Source of the DNA: an uncultured Lachnospiraceae bacterium
Lineage (GTDB): Bacteria; Bacillota; Clostridia; Lachnospirales; Lachnospiraceae
NCBI GenBank assembly: GCA_910584945.1
Contig: CAJUDY010000001.1
Location: 31,279-95,278 of the forward strand
Reading direction: 5' to 3'
Length of the DNA: 64,000 bases
This document shows, one piece after another, positions 1 through 9,021 of this stretch (its first letter is position 1; every line of letters starts with the position of its first letter). Made by a program: the position numbers and the translations under genes. A model generated the notes under the pieces. It was not told where the DNA came from and did no database searches. It worked only from the letters and a program-made list of their open reading frames with translations.

Positions 1-1167
1 GACGAAGAGCCGGAGAATCCGGATGTTTCCGTGCCGCCTGCGCCGGAAGCGCCGGGTCCGATCATTGATGAGGAACCGGAAAAACCGGACGGATCCGGAA
101 GTAAAGATCCGGATCCGGATGAGGATATCGAGCAGCCGACACAGAGAAATGACTATAAAGTTCCTGCGGTCATAAAGAAGGAGGGGGAGGCTCTTCCGCG
201 TCAAGAAGTAGAAAGGATTGTTTCGGAGGAGGAAGCAGATCAGGTGACGCTGATTTCAGGAGAGACTCGAATATTGGACAGGATCTATTATGCCGGTCAA
301 GAACGATGGTATGAGATGAATCCGTTGGTTTCAGGAACCTGCTATTTTGAGATCGTCAGTGAGAAGGATTGCGCGGAGTATGAGGTTGAATTCTGCAAAG
401 TAAATGAAGACGGAACATACAGCAACGGGATTGTCTTTTCCGAAGTGATCACAGGGGATGTGATGCCGGTAGAGATGACCTCCCAAGAAACATATGAGAT
501 CCACATTGAGCAGCCCTGGGGGTTTGGCGGTTATGAACTTTGCATTGGCTATCCCCAGGAAGAGCAGGATATCAGCGGCTATCATGTGTACCAGAATCAA
601 CTGCAATATCCGGAAGAAAAGCAGGTATATCTGCTGACTCCAAAGGAGACTGGCTGTTATCGGTTTGACGTTGCGGGACTTGCGGAAAATGAGGATGTCC
701 AGATATTGGTAGAAGGGGAGGACGAAAGCCAGGACGTGTATACGGGCAATAAAAGCGGCCTGACGGTTACGCGTATGCTGGCTGGGGAGACCTACCGGGT
801 CGTCATTTCCCAGGAAAAGGGATTCGGTACCTATCAGCTGAAAATCGGACACCAGAAAGAGACCGCCGATCTGACCAGCTACACTGGCGCAGAAGATTCA
901 ATTGAGTTTCAGGATCAGATCAACTGCTATGAAGTGAAGGTGGAAAAGTCCGGTATCTGGCATGTTCAGCTTTTGGACATGCAGGGAGAGGAGTTTGCGG
1001 CGGAGCTGCGGATCTATGACGCAGAGGGGAAACCAGTGGACAGCTGCTCTTGCACCAGCGAATGTTCGGAGGAACTGTATGGGGAAGCGGAGGAAGGAGA
1101 GCTTCTGTCCATTCAGGTGCAGGGAACGGAAGGCACGGGGACATATCTCCTGGATTATAAGCTTTGA
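1..1167 (+). CDS. Secreted PPC-like repeat protein, C-terminal part (5' truncated by window edge)
   Basis: The frame is open from base 1, so the true start lies upstream; the visible part is 388 residues. It opens with a Pro/Glu/Asp-rich linker (about residues 1-55). Three related beta-rich modules of about 100 residues follow (roughly 80-170, 175-280, 285-388). Each carries the pattern of a Tyr-rich strand, a 'SGxYxF'-like turn, and a closing strand such as 'GFGTYQLKIG', which resembles bacterial pre-peptidase C-terminal (PPC) domains. No catalytic motif is visible. By inference this is the binding or spacer tail of an exported protein, in keeping with the two exported proteins downstream. 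The exact family is not certain. Confidence 0.7.
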   Translation, partial: DEEPENPDVSVPPAPEAPGPIIDEEPEKPDGSGSKDPDPDEDIEQPTQRNDYKVPAVIKKEGEALPRQEVERIVSEEEADQVTLISGETRILDRIYYAGQERWYEMNPLVSGTCYFEIVSEKDCAEYEVEFCKVNEDGTYSNGIVFSEVITGDVMPVEMTSQETYEIHIEQPWGFGGYELCIGYPQEEQDISGYHVYQNQLQYPEEKQVYLLTPKETGCYRFDVAGLAENEDVQILVEGEDESQDVYTGNKSGLTVTRMLAGETYRVVISQEKGFGTYQLKIGHQKETADLTSYTGAEDSIEFQDQINCYEVKVEKSGIWHVQLLDMQGEEFAAELRIYDAEGKPVDSCSCTSECSEELYGEAEEGELLSIQVQGTEGTGTYLLDYKL

Positions 1168-1314
1168 TTTCCCGGTACTTTTAAGATACAGATCTGTAAA
1201 ATAGAACCGCAACGGGCCCAGTTGAAAAAACTTGAAAAAAATTACCGAAAATACCACTAAAAACACACAGAAGATGTATTTTGCGTTATTCTATAAAGCA
1301 AGGAGAGAATAAGT

Positions 1315-1551
1315 ATGAAGAGCGTGTTTAAACATATCAGGGAACTGAGGGAAGATGGCGACTTAAAGCAGTGGCAATTGGCAAAGCAGTTAGGATGCAG
1401 TCAGAGATCGTACAGTGATTACGAGAATGGTAAGACACGGGTACCGCCGGATGTTCTGGTGGAGCTGTCCAAATTTTATAACACAAGCGTGGACTACCTT
1501 CTGGATTTGACCAATGAGAAGAAGCCGTATCCAAGAATTGATGAGAAATAG
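1315..1551 (+). CDS. Small XRE-family helix-turn-helix regulator
   Basis: A 78-residue protein that is almost entirely one Cro/C1-type DNA-binding domain. The helix-turn-helix spans about residues 20-45 with 'QWQLAKQLGCSQRSYSDYE', followed by the family-typical 'VELSKFYNTSVDYLLDLTN'. A good ribosome binding site (aaggaga, 1301-1307) precedes the ATG. It has no sensor or oligomerisation domain, so it is a stand-alone regulator. It is monocistronic, closed by the strong terminator at 1584-1619. The target is unknown; the flanking exported-protein genes are candidates only by proximity. The 147 bases upstream hold no promoter I can defend. Confidence 0.9.
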   Translation: MKSVFKHIRELREDGDLKQWQLAKQLGCSQRSYSDYENGKTRVPPDVLVELSKFYNTSVDYLLDLTNEKKPYPRIDEK

Positions 1552-1583
1552 TGACCTTTTAGACAATGTAAATATTTCAGACT

Positions 1584-1619
1584 GCAAAAAACCCGAAGTC
1601 TATGCTTCGGGTTTTTTGC
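1584..1619 (+). terminator. Strong bidirectional intrinsic terminator
   Basis: A perfect 15-bp stem, GCAAAAAACCCGAAG (1584-1598) with its complement at 1605-1619, and a 6-nt loop. The A-run on the left arm and T-run on the right arm make it work on either strand. It separates the XRE gene from the metalloprotease gene. Confidence 0.92.
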
Positions 1620-1741
1620 GGCTTCTGGTATAAGGAAAGAAAACTTTAGGAAAAAGGCATCTTTGACGATATATAAGATACCCCGGTATGGGCAAAGGCA
1701 GGCGGCCCGCCTGTATTTTAAATGAAGAAGGAGTTTCAACT

Positions 1742-4700
1742 ATGAAAAGAACAATGTCTAAGAAAGTTTTGGCAATTGCGATTTCCATGTGTATGCTGGC
1801 AGGGAGCCTGGCTTCCTTCCCTGTGAAGGTGTCTGCTGCGGAGCCGAAGAAGATGGCCAATGTGGTAGTGTTTGTTGATTTTGCAGATACCGATCATACC
1901 GGGCATGAAGATTATCAGTATACGGGCACGAAAAAAGGTCATTGCTTTGCGAAAGACCTTGCGTATACCCGGCGGATCTTTGACGGGGACGGCGGGGCGA
2001 CGATGGCGTTAAAGCCGTACATCAGCGCGATTTCCTATGGACAGCTGGAGGTGGAGAATATCTTCCCCCAGATGCAGGGAGAGCGTCTGGAGGTTTATAC
2101 CCTTTCCCATAATGCAGATTATTACCTGAAAGACCAGAGCGCCGGCGATACGCAGATCATCAGCGAGGTCATCCAAAAGCTTCGGCCGAACGAGGCGCTT
2201 CTTAACGATGCAGATCAGGATCACGACGGCTGTATTGACAACCTGACGATCGTGGCTGCGAGCGAAAAAGACATTGCGAACGACCGGTTTTACGGGCGCA
2301 AATCGTCCTACGGCGGTTCGGAAACCCTGAGCGGACATCTGGTGCGCACTTACAATCTGATTCCGGAGTCAGGCGTCTATCTGAAGGAAAATCCGGGAGT
2401 GATGGTACACGAATTTCTTCACACTGTTGGTTATCCGGATCTCTATCGGTCCGGAAGCGGGCGTCCGGTGGGAAGATGGGATATTATGGGGAATGCGGTC
2501 CAATATCTGCAGTATCCCCTGGCGTATCTTCGGTCGGGGATTACCGGATGGTTTGCGATCCCGTCTGTGACGCAGTCTACAAAGGGCTATACGCTGTATA
2601 CGCCGGGGGCGGCAGCGGCGGATGCTTCTGTCCGAAATAAGCAAGCGGTAATTTTGAAAACCAGCTATTCGGATACGGAATTTTTTGTGCTGGAATACCG
2701 GAAGAAAGCCGGTACCAACACGGAGTATGATTATTCCCTGTACAATTCCGGGGTTCTGATTTACCGGGTGAATCTACGGACCAGTACCAATTATGTGGGA
2801 GAACAGGATATGATCTATGTCTTCCGGCCCGGGGATCGTTATGACAGCAATGGAAGAGAACTGGCGGTGGGAAATCCGGAGGAAGAAGCGAGCCTTTCTA
2901 AGGAGAACGGGGGGACTTCCTATGGCAGCAGCAATCCAAATGCGACGCTGACGGAGGGGGCGATCACCTATGCGGACGGCACCAACAGCGGAATCGTGAT
3001 CAGCAATGTGGGAAGCGCCGGCGGGGATCGGATTACCTTTGATATTACTTATGCGGATGTCTCCGGCGGTTCCTACTGGACGGCAGTCGGGGAACAGGCG
3101 AACAATGCATACCAGATGGATTCTTACATGGACGCCGACGGAACGTTTTATTTCCTCCAGAGCCAGGATATGCGGACTGCGTATCTCTGGAAATACGACG
3201 GAAAGATCTGGACGAAATGCAGCACTGTGTTAAACAATGCAGGCCAAAAGTTTCAGCTTGAAAAGTATAACGGCAGATTTTACGCGGCGTGTCAGAGCGG
3301 CACGACACTGCGGCTGTCAGAATGGAACGGGTCTTCCTGGAAGCTTTTGCACACGGCTTCGTGTACGGAATTCGATCTGTGTTCGGACCGGGAGGGAGTT
3401 TATCTGGCATATAATGGCGCGGAGACCTCTTCGAATCAGATGACGGTCTGCCAGTACGGAACTTCCGGTCGTGTAAAACAGCTTGGAAGCGTCAGCGATA
3501 TGGGAGAGCCGGTCTATAATCCTGTTGTGACGGCGGAGAACGGCAGCGCGGCGGTGATGTACCGTACGAATAACAATCAACTTCGGATAAAGTGTTATGA
3601 AGCTGCGGGCAATGTGTGGAATCCGGCAGGCGATCTTACGGCAACAGCCAACAGTGGAACGATCAAACTGCATAAAAATAAGATTTACCTGATGAAAAAC
3701 GGAAGCAGCTGGGGAGAGAATTCCAGTAGCCTGTATCTGTTGGACCTGTCCGCTGGAGACGGACTTTGGAAAAAAGTAGGTACGAACGTCTATGCGGACG
3801 AGGGGATTGCGGAGATGGATCTCTGTTTTCACGGCGATTCGCCCCATATTCTGTATCTGGGCAGCACATCAAGAGCAATAAAGGCGATGCAGCTGGTGAA
3901 CAACCAGTGGGTGCCCTTCGGCGGTAAAGTGGCGTCCGCGGATAACGTGTCCGGTTTAAAAGGATACTCTTATGGCGGCAGCGTCTATGTTACCTATCGG
4001 CATGATCAGACGGATACCATCTATATCAAGTCCCGCCAGTCCAACCAGACCGGTCCGGTTACCGGCGGGTCTGTGAGCGGAGGCAATACGGATTCTTCCG
4101 GCGGCGGAAATACCGGCGGTAATGGAAGCACTTCTGGCGGAACCAATTCTTCCGGCAACAATGGAAGCGCCTCAGGTGGAGGCAACGGAAGTACCTCCGG
4201 CACAGGCGGGAGTGGTGGAGGTGCCACGAATGGCGTCATCTCCGGCAGCGGTAGCGGTTCTTCCTCTGCGGTGGTCAATACAAGCGGAATTCGTTCCCTG
4301 ACAGCATCTATGGTCAAGAGCAATGTGCTGCGCCTGAACTGGAGTCCTGTATCAGGAGCGAAGAATTATGAGATCTATTATTCCACCTCTCCAAATTCCG
4401 GATTCCGTAAGCTTGGCAATGCGAAGAAGACGGTGTACAATTTTAAAAAGGCAAAATGCGGGCAGATCTATTACTTCAAGGTGCGTGCGGTGAAAAAAGT
4501 CGGCAAGAGCACAAGCTACGGGGATTTCTGTCCGGCAGTATCCGGCAGAACGGTCCTGAACGGAACGGTCAGTGTCTCTGTCGGCAAAGTGACTTACAAC
4601 AGTGTAACCTTGAAGTGGAATAAAATCAAAGACGCGAAAAAATACGAGATTTATTATTCTACATCGCCAGACGGCGCGTATCGTCTGCTGAAAACCCAGG

Positions 4701-5095
4701 GAGGTACGAAATTTACCCATAAGGGCCTCCAGGCCGGGCATACGTATTACTATCAGGTGCGGCCGGTGAGAGATGCCTATCAGGGAGATTTTTCCAGGGA
4801 AGTGTCCGCCCGGGTGGTGCTTGATCCTCTGTCAAGACTGAAGGCTGCCTCAGCCGGTCCGGACCGGCTGAAGGTGTCCTGGAAAAAGGTTCCGGGAGCA
4901 GCCAGATACATCGTGCTCCGGTCAGACCGTCAAGACGGAACCTACAGCCAGATCGGGGTGACCAATAAGCCCTCATACCTGGATACCGGTTTGACGCCGT
5001 CTACAAATTATTATTATAAGGTGTATGCAGTGTCGGGTTCTTATCAGACGAATACAGCAGGGCCGGTCCGGCAGATGACAAAGGCGCCCAAGTGA
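1742..5095 (+). CDS. Secreted M6-like metalloprotease with Gly/Ser linker and Fn3 tail
   Basis: Start ATG 1742 is preferred over the upstream in-frame start at 1688: an aaggag site sits just before it and the protein then begins with a classical signal peptide (residues 1-33, cleavage near SAA/EP). The product is 1117 residues. The peptidase domain (about 40-450) carries the zinc motif HEFLHTVGYPD with H223, E224, H227 and D233, as in M6 (immune inhibitor A-like) peptidases. A beta-propeller-like Trp/Tyr repeat region (about 440-770), a Gly/Ser/Asn-rich linker (about 774-840) and three fibronectin type III domains (about 850-1117) follow. No LPXTG anchor is visible, so it is either released or held non-covalently. 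The substrate is unknown. Confidence 0.88.
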   Translation: MKRTMSKKVLAIAISMCMLAGSLASFPVKVSAAEPKKMANVVVFVDFADTDHTGHEDYQYTGTKKGHCFAKDLAYTRRIFDGDGGATMALKPYISAISYGQLEVENIFPQMQGERLEVYTLSHNADYYLKDQSAGDTQIISEVIQKLRPNEALLNDADQDHDGCIDNLTIVAASEKDIANDRFYGRKSSYGGSETLSGHLVRTYNLIPESGVYLKENPGVMVHEFLHTVGYPDLYRSGSGRPVGRWDIMGNAVQYLQYPLAYLRSGITGWFAIPSVTQSTKGYTLYTPGAAAADASVRNKQAVILKTSYSDTEFFVLEYRKKAGTNTEYDYSLYNSGVLIYRVNLRTSTNYVGEQDMIYVFRPGDRYDSNGRELAVGNPEEEASLSKENGGTSYGSSNPNATLTEGAITYADGTNSGIVISNVGSAGGDRITFDITYADVSGGSYWTAVGEQANNAYQMDSYMDADGTFYFLQSQDMRTAYLWKYDGKIWTKCSTVLNNAGQKFQLEKYNGRFYAACQSGTTLRLSEWNGSSWKLLHTASCTEFDLCSDREGVYLAYNGAETSSNQMTVCQYGTSGRVKQLGSVSDMGEPVYNPVVTAENGSAAVMYRTNNNQLRIKCYEAAGNVWNPAGDLTATANSGTIKLHKNKIYLMKNGSSWGENSSSLYLLDLSAGDGLWKKVGTNVYADEGIAEMDLCFHGDSPHILYLGSTSRAIKAMQLVNNQWVPFGGKVASADNVSGLKGYSYGGSVYVTYRHDQTDTIYIKSRQSNQTGPVTGGSVSGGNTDSSGGGNTGGNGSTSGGTNSSGNNGSASGGGNGSTSGTGGSGGGATNGVISGSGSGSSSAVVNTSGIRSLTASMVKSNVLRLNWSPVSGAKNYEIYYSTSPNSGFRKLGNAKKTVYNFKKAKCGQIYYFKVRAVKKVGKSTSYGDFCPAVSGRTVLNGTVSVSVGKVTYNSVTLKWNKIKDAKKYEIYYSTSPDGAYRLLKTQGGTKFTHKGLQAGHTYYYQVRPVRDAYQGDFSREVSARVVLDPLSRLKAASAGPDRLKVSWKKVPGAARYIVLRSDRQDGTYSQIGVTNKPSYLDTGLTPSTNYYYKVYAVSGSYQTNTAGPVRQMTKAPK

Positions 5096-5146
5096 CAAAA
5101 TAAATCTTAAGAATTCTGAAAAATGCTGGCAGCGGCCAGGAAGCGG

Positions 5147-5175
5147 TTGCCTTTTCAAAAAGGATTGTATATAAT
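5147..5175 (+). promoter_or_regulatory. SigA-type promoter for the Fn3/GH25 gene
   Basis: TTGCCT (5147-5152), a 17-bp spacer and a perfect TATAAT (5170-5175). Transcription would start near 5182, leaving a leader of about 128 nt before the ATG at 5310. No other promoter is visible between the two secreted-protein genes. Confidence 0.6.
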
Positions 5176-5275
5176 GAAAAAGCGATGTCACGTTGTACAT
5201 ACCAGTGTACGCTGCAGCATCGCTTTTTCGGGCAATGAGCCAAGGGGATGCGGCGCGTCCATTTGGCTCATTGCC
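5176..5275 (+). promoter_or_regulatory. Leader with two consecutive strong hairpins
   Basis: Hairpin 1 pairs GAAAAAGCGATG (5176-5187) with CATCGCTTTTTC (5218-5229); its 3' arm has a T-run like a terminator. Hairpin 2 pairs GGCAATGAGCCAA (5231-5243) with 5263-5275, and its loop can extend the stem through GGATGC/GCGTCC with one G-U pair. Both lie between the promoter and the ribosome binding site (about 5297-5304). They may attenuate or stabilise the mRNA. I do not recognise a known riboswitch class. Confidence 0.55.
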
Positions 5276-5309
5276 GCAAGGAAGCAGCAGAAAAGGAAAA
5301 GGAGGAACT

Positions 5310-8300
5310 ATGAGGAGAAAATTTGCACTAAGATGTCTTTCCTGTGTGTTGGCAGGAATGCTTCTTCTTGACGCTCCGCTACAGGTATTTGCGGAGAAGG
5401 AAGCCGGGACAGCACCAGCAGAGCAGTTGGAAGATGGCGCAGGAGACAATCAAGGTCAGCCAGAGTCCCAGCCAGGGGAGAGACAGGCGGAAGATTTGAG
5501 CGCTGGAAAGGAAGATGGGACGGAGAAAACAACGGCTTCAGATGATCCGTCGACGCAGCTGCCATCCGCAGATTCGGATGACAATATTGATCCATCGGTG
5601 CAGCAGTCAGAAGACCCGGCGGTTACTGATCCGTCGACGTCCGTAGCGCAGCCGCCATCGAATGATGCTGAAAAAACATCCGAAGAATCGACGGATGATC
5701 CGGAGTCAAAGCCGTCGGATGCTCCCGGCGAGACGGAGTCAAAAGAGCCGGAGGCGGATACACCGAAGGAAGAGGAAAAACCGACAGGTGAGGAAGACCC
5801 TACAGAATTGCAAGATTTCTTCGTGCTTTCCGGCGCGCAGTATGGCGCCGTATTGGAAGAGAGTCCAGAAACGGCGTCGGAAGAACTGCTGACAGAGTAT
5901 AAGGATGCGTTGGAAATTCTGCAGAGTGCCCTTGGGGAAAAAGAGGCAGAAGCAGATTTGCGTGAACAGAAGGTCAGCGCGGAAGTGCTGGAAGCGCTTT
6001 TGAACAATATCGTCAATGACGCTGACGTGGACTGCCATTTGTTGCTTCCCAAGATTACATATTCTTATATAGAAGAAAACGCTTCTGAGAGCAAGACGCA
6101 GATTGTACAGAAAGCTTTGTTTTCTTATCTGTCGGAGGAGGACAAGCTGGTATTAAAGCAGGAGAACAGGAGCCTGAAAGAGGGTGCAGAGCTTTCTTTT
6201 GCTCCTGACGAAGACGCGGAAGGATACCGGTTATACCGCTATTCCGCGGCTGAAGAGGGGTGGACAGTTGCGGACGAATTCGCAGCAGCTACCAGTGGAA
6301 CCTGCATCGATCCGCTGCCGGATAACGGCGAGTATGAATATCTTCTGATCGCGTATCAGACAGAAGATGATAAAGAGGTGGTCTGTAATTTCAGCCAGAC
6401 GCTGAAAAGCACCTATACATTTGGCGCTCCGGAAAATCTGAAGGCAGAGGGAACTGACACAGCGGTGACCTTGTCCTGGGACGCGGTGGCGGACGCAACT
6501 GCATATGAGGTGGAGGTTTCCGAGGAGGCAGAAGAGGAATTTACGCTTCTGGAAACCGTGACAGAGCCTGTCTTCGTGCACGAAGGTCTGGAGAGCGGCA
6601 AGACTTATTCTTATCGAGTCCGGGCAGTGTACCGGAAGGAAGGTGTTGTGTACCGTGCTCGCGCAGCCCGGCAGGCAGCGCCGACCGCAGAGGTTTATTC
6701 CTCCTATTCAGAGCCCGTAACCGGGACGACCAGGGCAGCGGCAGCTCCCGTAGTACCGGAAAAGGTGACAGCAGAGGAGAACATCACAATCCCGGCAGTG
6801 GAGTTAAGCGTTACCCCGGTGGCATACAATCAGATTCGTCTGGAATGGAAAGAAGCGTCTCCCGGAGTTTCTTATGAGATCTACAAAAGGGAAGAAAACG
6901 GCTCCCGGCAGCTGGCAGAGACCATCCCGGCGGGACGCGGTCTTACCTGGACGGACATGTCGGTGCAGCCGGGGACCACGTACACCTATCAGATCCGCGG
7001 GGTGAAGACGCAGCAGGGAAAAAGCTACGAAGGAGCGTATTCCAAAGAAGTAACCGCGGCCACAGAACTGGATGCGGTCAGCGGTCTTACGGTGGGCACA
7101 TCGGATATGCAGTCTTTGAATGTCAGCTGGAGACAGGTGCCGGGGGCGGATGGATATGAACTGTATCGTTCGGCTTCCTCCGGAGGTGGATATTCGCTTC
7201 TGGCAACGCTTCCCTCTCAGACCCTGTCTTATCAGGACAAAGGACTGAGTCTTGGAGGTGCCTATTACTACCAGGTTCGGGCCTATGTGTCCGTGAATGG
7301 AAAGAAGACTTATGGGGCTTATGCACCGGAAGCTGCCGGCACAGTAAAATTAAGCGAAGTACAGGACCTGAAGGTCACCCAGATCAAAGCGACCACTCTC
7401 CAGCTTAGTTGGAAAGGCTCGCCTGATGCACAGAGCTATGAGGTTTACTACTCGACCTCTCCAGATTCCGGATATAAGCGCTTAAAGACCGTTAAGAAGA
7501 CTTTCTATAATTTTACAAAGGCGAAATGTGGCGTTACATATTATTTTAAAATAAAAACCTTCCGAAAAGACGGGAAAGTAAAAACTTACGGCGATGACAG
7601 CGTCGTGGTATTCGGCAGAACCGTACTGACCGGAAGTCCGGCCATCACGGTGAAAAAGGTTACCTACAACAGCATCGCACTCAAATGGACGAAGGTAAAG
7701 GATGCCAAAAAGTATGAGATCTGGTACTCCACTACGCCGGATGGCAATTATCAGCTTCTGAAAACCCAGGGCGGGACTGCATTCACTCATAAAAAATTGA
7801 CAACCGGGCAGACTTATTATTATAAAGTCTATCCGATTCGAGATTCCTTTAAAGGAGATGTCTCCAATGTGGTATCGGCCAAATCGACCCTGGACAATCT
7901 AAGCGGTCTGAAAGTTGTCAGAAGCGGCAATAATGGGATGAGTTTGTCCTGGAAAAAGGTAAAGGGAGCGAGCAATTATGTGATCCTCCGCTCCACCAAG
8001 GCAGATGGAAGCTATACAGAAGTGGCGAGAACGAATAAGACCAAGTATAATGATACCGGATTAGCCGCTAACACTACCTATTATTATAAAGTGTATGCAA
8101 CCTCCGGCGTGGTGGACAGCCAACCGGCCGGTCCGATTGGCCAGTCGACGCCGGCTCCGGTAGCCCCGAAGCCCTCCAATCCGTCGTCAGGGTCTTCTTC
8201 CAGCGTGTCCACGAAGCCGCTGTATTACGGTGTGGATGTATCCAGCTATCAGGGGAAGATCGACTGGGAGGATGTGGCGGATGACGGCATTGATTTTGCC

Positions 8301-8822
8301 ATGATCCGGATTCTGACCGGAAAGGGCACGCATGATCTGTCTCTGGACAGCCGCTTTGAATACAATTACCGGAATGCAAGAGCGGCAGGAGTCAAAGTCG
8401 GCGTCTATCGTTACAGCTACGCGACTACCAGGGGCGGAGCAAGGCGTGAGGCAAGAAGGATCGTGGAAGTGCTCGACGGACGGAAGTTGGAATATCCGAT
8501 CGTACTGGATATGGAAGACAGCTCGGTTCTGGAAAATACAAGCAGGGCGGACCGTACCGAGATTATCCTGGGCTTCAAGGATATCGTGGAGAGCGCCGGA
8601 TACAAATTTGCTCTGTACGCCAACAAGAACTGGATCGACAACTACATCGACCCGGCGGCGCTGAAGGGCGTGGACATCTGGTTTGCAAGGTGGAGAAGTC
8701 TGGATCGAGGTCCCGGATACTCCGGCCCCGGCAATCTGGCCATGTGGCAGTACTCCGATTCCGGCCGCGTGGACGGGATTCCCGGAAATGTGGATCTGGA
8801 TGTGAGTTATAAGAGATACTAA
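5310..8822 (+). CDS. Secreted multi-Fn3 protein with C-terminal GH25 lysozyme-like domain
   Basis: ATG 5310 follows an aaaggagg site and starts a signal peptide (cleavage near residue 28); the longer frame from 5193 has no leader. The protein is 1170 residues. An acidic, Ser/Thr/Pro-rich low-complexity stretch (about 29-165) is followed by a helical segment (about 165-290), a run of about six or seven Fn3-like domains (about 290-950), and a GH25 muramidase domain (about 972-1170). GH25 signatures are the DVSSYQG motif (D976) and the catalytic-type D1067-M-E1069, then 'MWQYSD' near the end. It probably cleaves or binds peptidoglycan glycan strands at the surface. The last three Fn3 domains closely match those of the upstream protease. 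Confidence 0.92.
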   Translation: MRRKFALRCLSCVLAGMLLLDAPLQVFAEKEAGTAPAEQLEDGAGDNQGQPESQPGERQAEDLSAGKEDGTEKTTASDDPSTQLPSADSDDNIDPSVQQSEDPAVTDPSTSVAQPPSNDAEKTSEESTDDPESKPSDAPGETESKEPEADTPKEEEKPTGEEDPTELQDFFVLSGAQYGAVLEESPETASEELLTEYKDALEILQSALGEKEAEADLREQKVSAEVLEALLNNIVNDADVDCHLLLPKITYSYIEENASESKTQIVQKALFSYLSEEDKLVLKQENRSLKEGAELSFAPDEDAEGYRLYRYSAAEEGWTVADEFAAATSGTCIDPLPDNGEYEYLLIAYQTEDDKEVVCNFSQTLKSTYTFGAPENLKAEGTDTAVTLSWDAVADATAYEVEVSEEAEEEFTLLETVTEPVFVHEGLESGKTYSYRVRAVYRKEGVVYRARAARQAAPTAEVYSSYSEPVTGTTRAAAAPVVPEKVTAEENITIPAVELSVTPVAYNQIRLEWKEASPGVSYEIYKREENGSRQLAETIPAGRGLTWTDMSVQPGTTYTYQIRGVKTQQGKSYEGAYSKEVTAATELDAVSGLTVGTSDMQSLNVSWRQVPGADGYELYRSASSGGGYSLLATLPSQTLSYQDKGLSLGGAYYYQVRAYVSVNGKKTYGAYAPEAAGTVKLSEVQDLKVTQIKATTLQLSWKGSPDAQSYEVYYSTSPDSGYKRLKTVKKTFYNFTKAKCGVTYYFKIKTFRKDGKVKTYGDDSVVVFGRTVLTGSPAITVKKVTYNSIALKWTKVKDAKKYEIWYSTTPDGNYQLLKTQGGTAFTHKKLTTGQTYYYKVYPIRDSFKGDVSNVVSAKSTLDNLSGLKVVRSGNNGMSLSWKKVKGASNYVILRSTKADGSYTEVARTNKTKYNDTGLAANTTYYYKVYATSGVVDSQPAGPIGQSTPAPVAPKPSNPSSGSSSSVSTKPLYYGVDVSSYQGKIDWEDVADDGIDFAMIRILTGKGTHDLSLDSRFEYNYRNARAAGVKVGVYRYSYATTRGGARREARRIVEVLDGRKLEYPIVLDMEDSSVLENTSRADRTEIILGFKDIVESAGYKFALYANKNWIDNYIDPAALKGVDIWFARWRSLDRGPGYSGPGNLAMWQYSDSGRVDGIPGNVDLDVSYKRY

Positions 8823-8834
8823 TACAAGAACGGA

Positions 8835-8877
8835 AAAGACCATGGACAGACTGGGAACGGCTTTGTTCATGGTCTTT
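8835..8877 (+). terminator. Intrinsic terminator-like hairpin after the GH25 gene
   Basis: AAAGACCATGGACA (8835-8848) pairs with TGTTCATGGTCTTT (8864-8877), 14 bp with one G-U pair. The T-tract after it is weak, so termination efficiency is uncertain, but position and stem fit the end of the secreted-protein unit. Confidence 0.7.
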
Positions 8878-8946
8878 GATCATTAGAAGATAAAAAAAGT
8901 TATTGTAATATTTTGGCATATTTTGGGTGCAGAGAAAGTGTAAATA

Positions 8947-8975
8947 TTGTAAAAAGACGGTTTTCGTGATATAAT
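8947..8975 (+). promoter_or_regulatory. Promoter of the main polysaccharide operon
   Basis: TTGTAA (8947-8952), a 17-bp spacer and TATAAT (8970-8975), with an extended -10 (TGA just before it). It is the only clear promoter before 9022 and lies right after the terminator at 8835-8877. Two further glycan-locus promoters share the TTGTAAAA start and the extended -10. Confidence 0.75.
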
Positions 8976-9021
8976 ACTGACTCAAATAGCCGAAGAACGG
9001 TAAAAGAGTGGAGTCAGAAAT

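Noticed and set aside
5176..5309. c-di-GMP or ydaO-type riboswitch upstream of the GH25 gene
   Set aside because: Neither the GEMM core nor the ydaO conserved segments could be matched; only two simple hairpins are seen.
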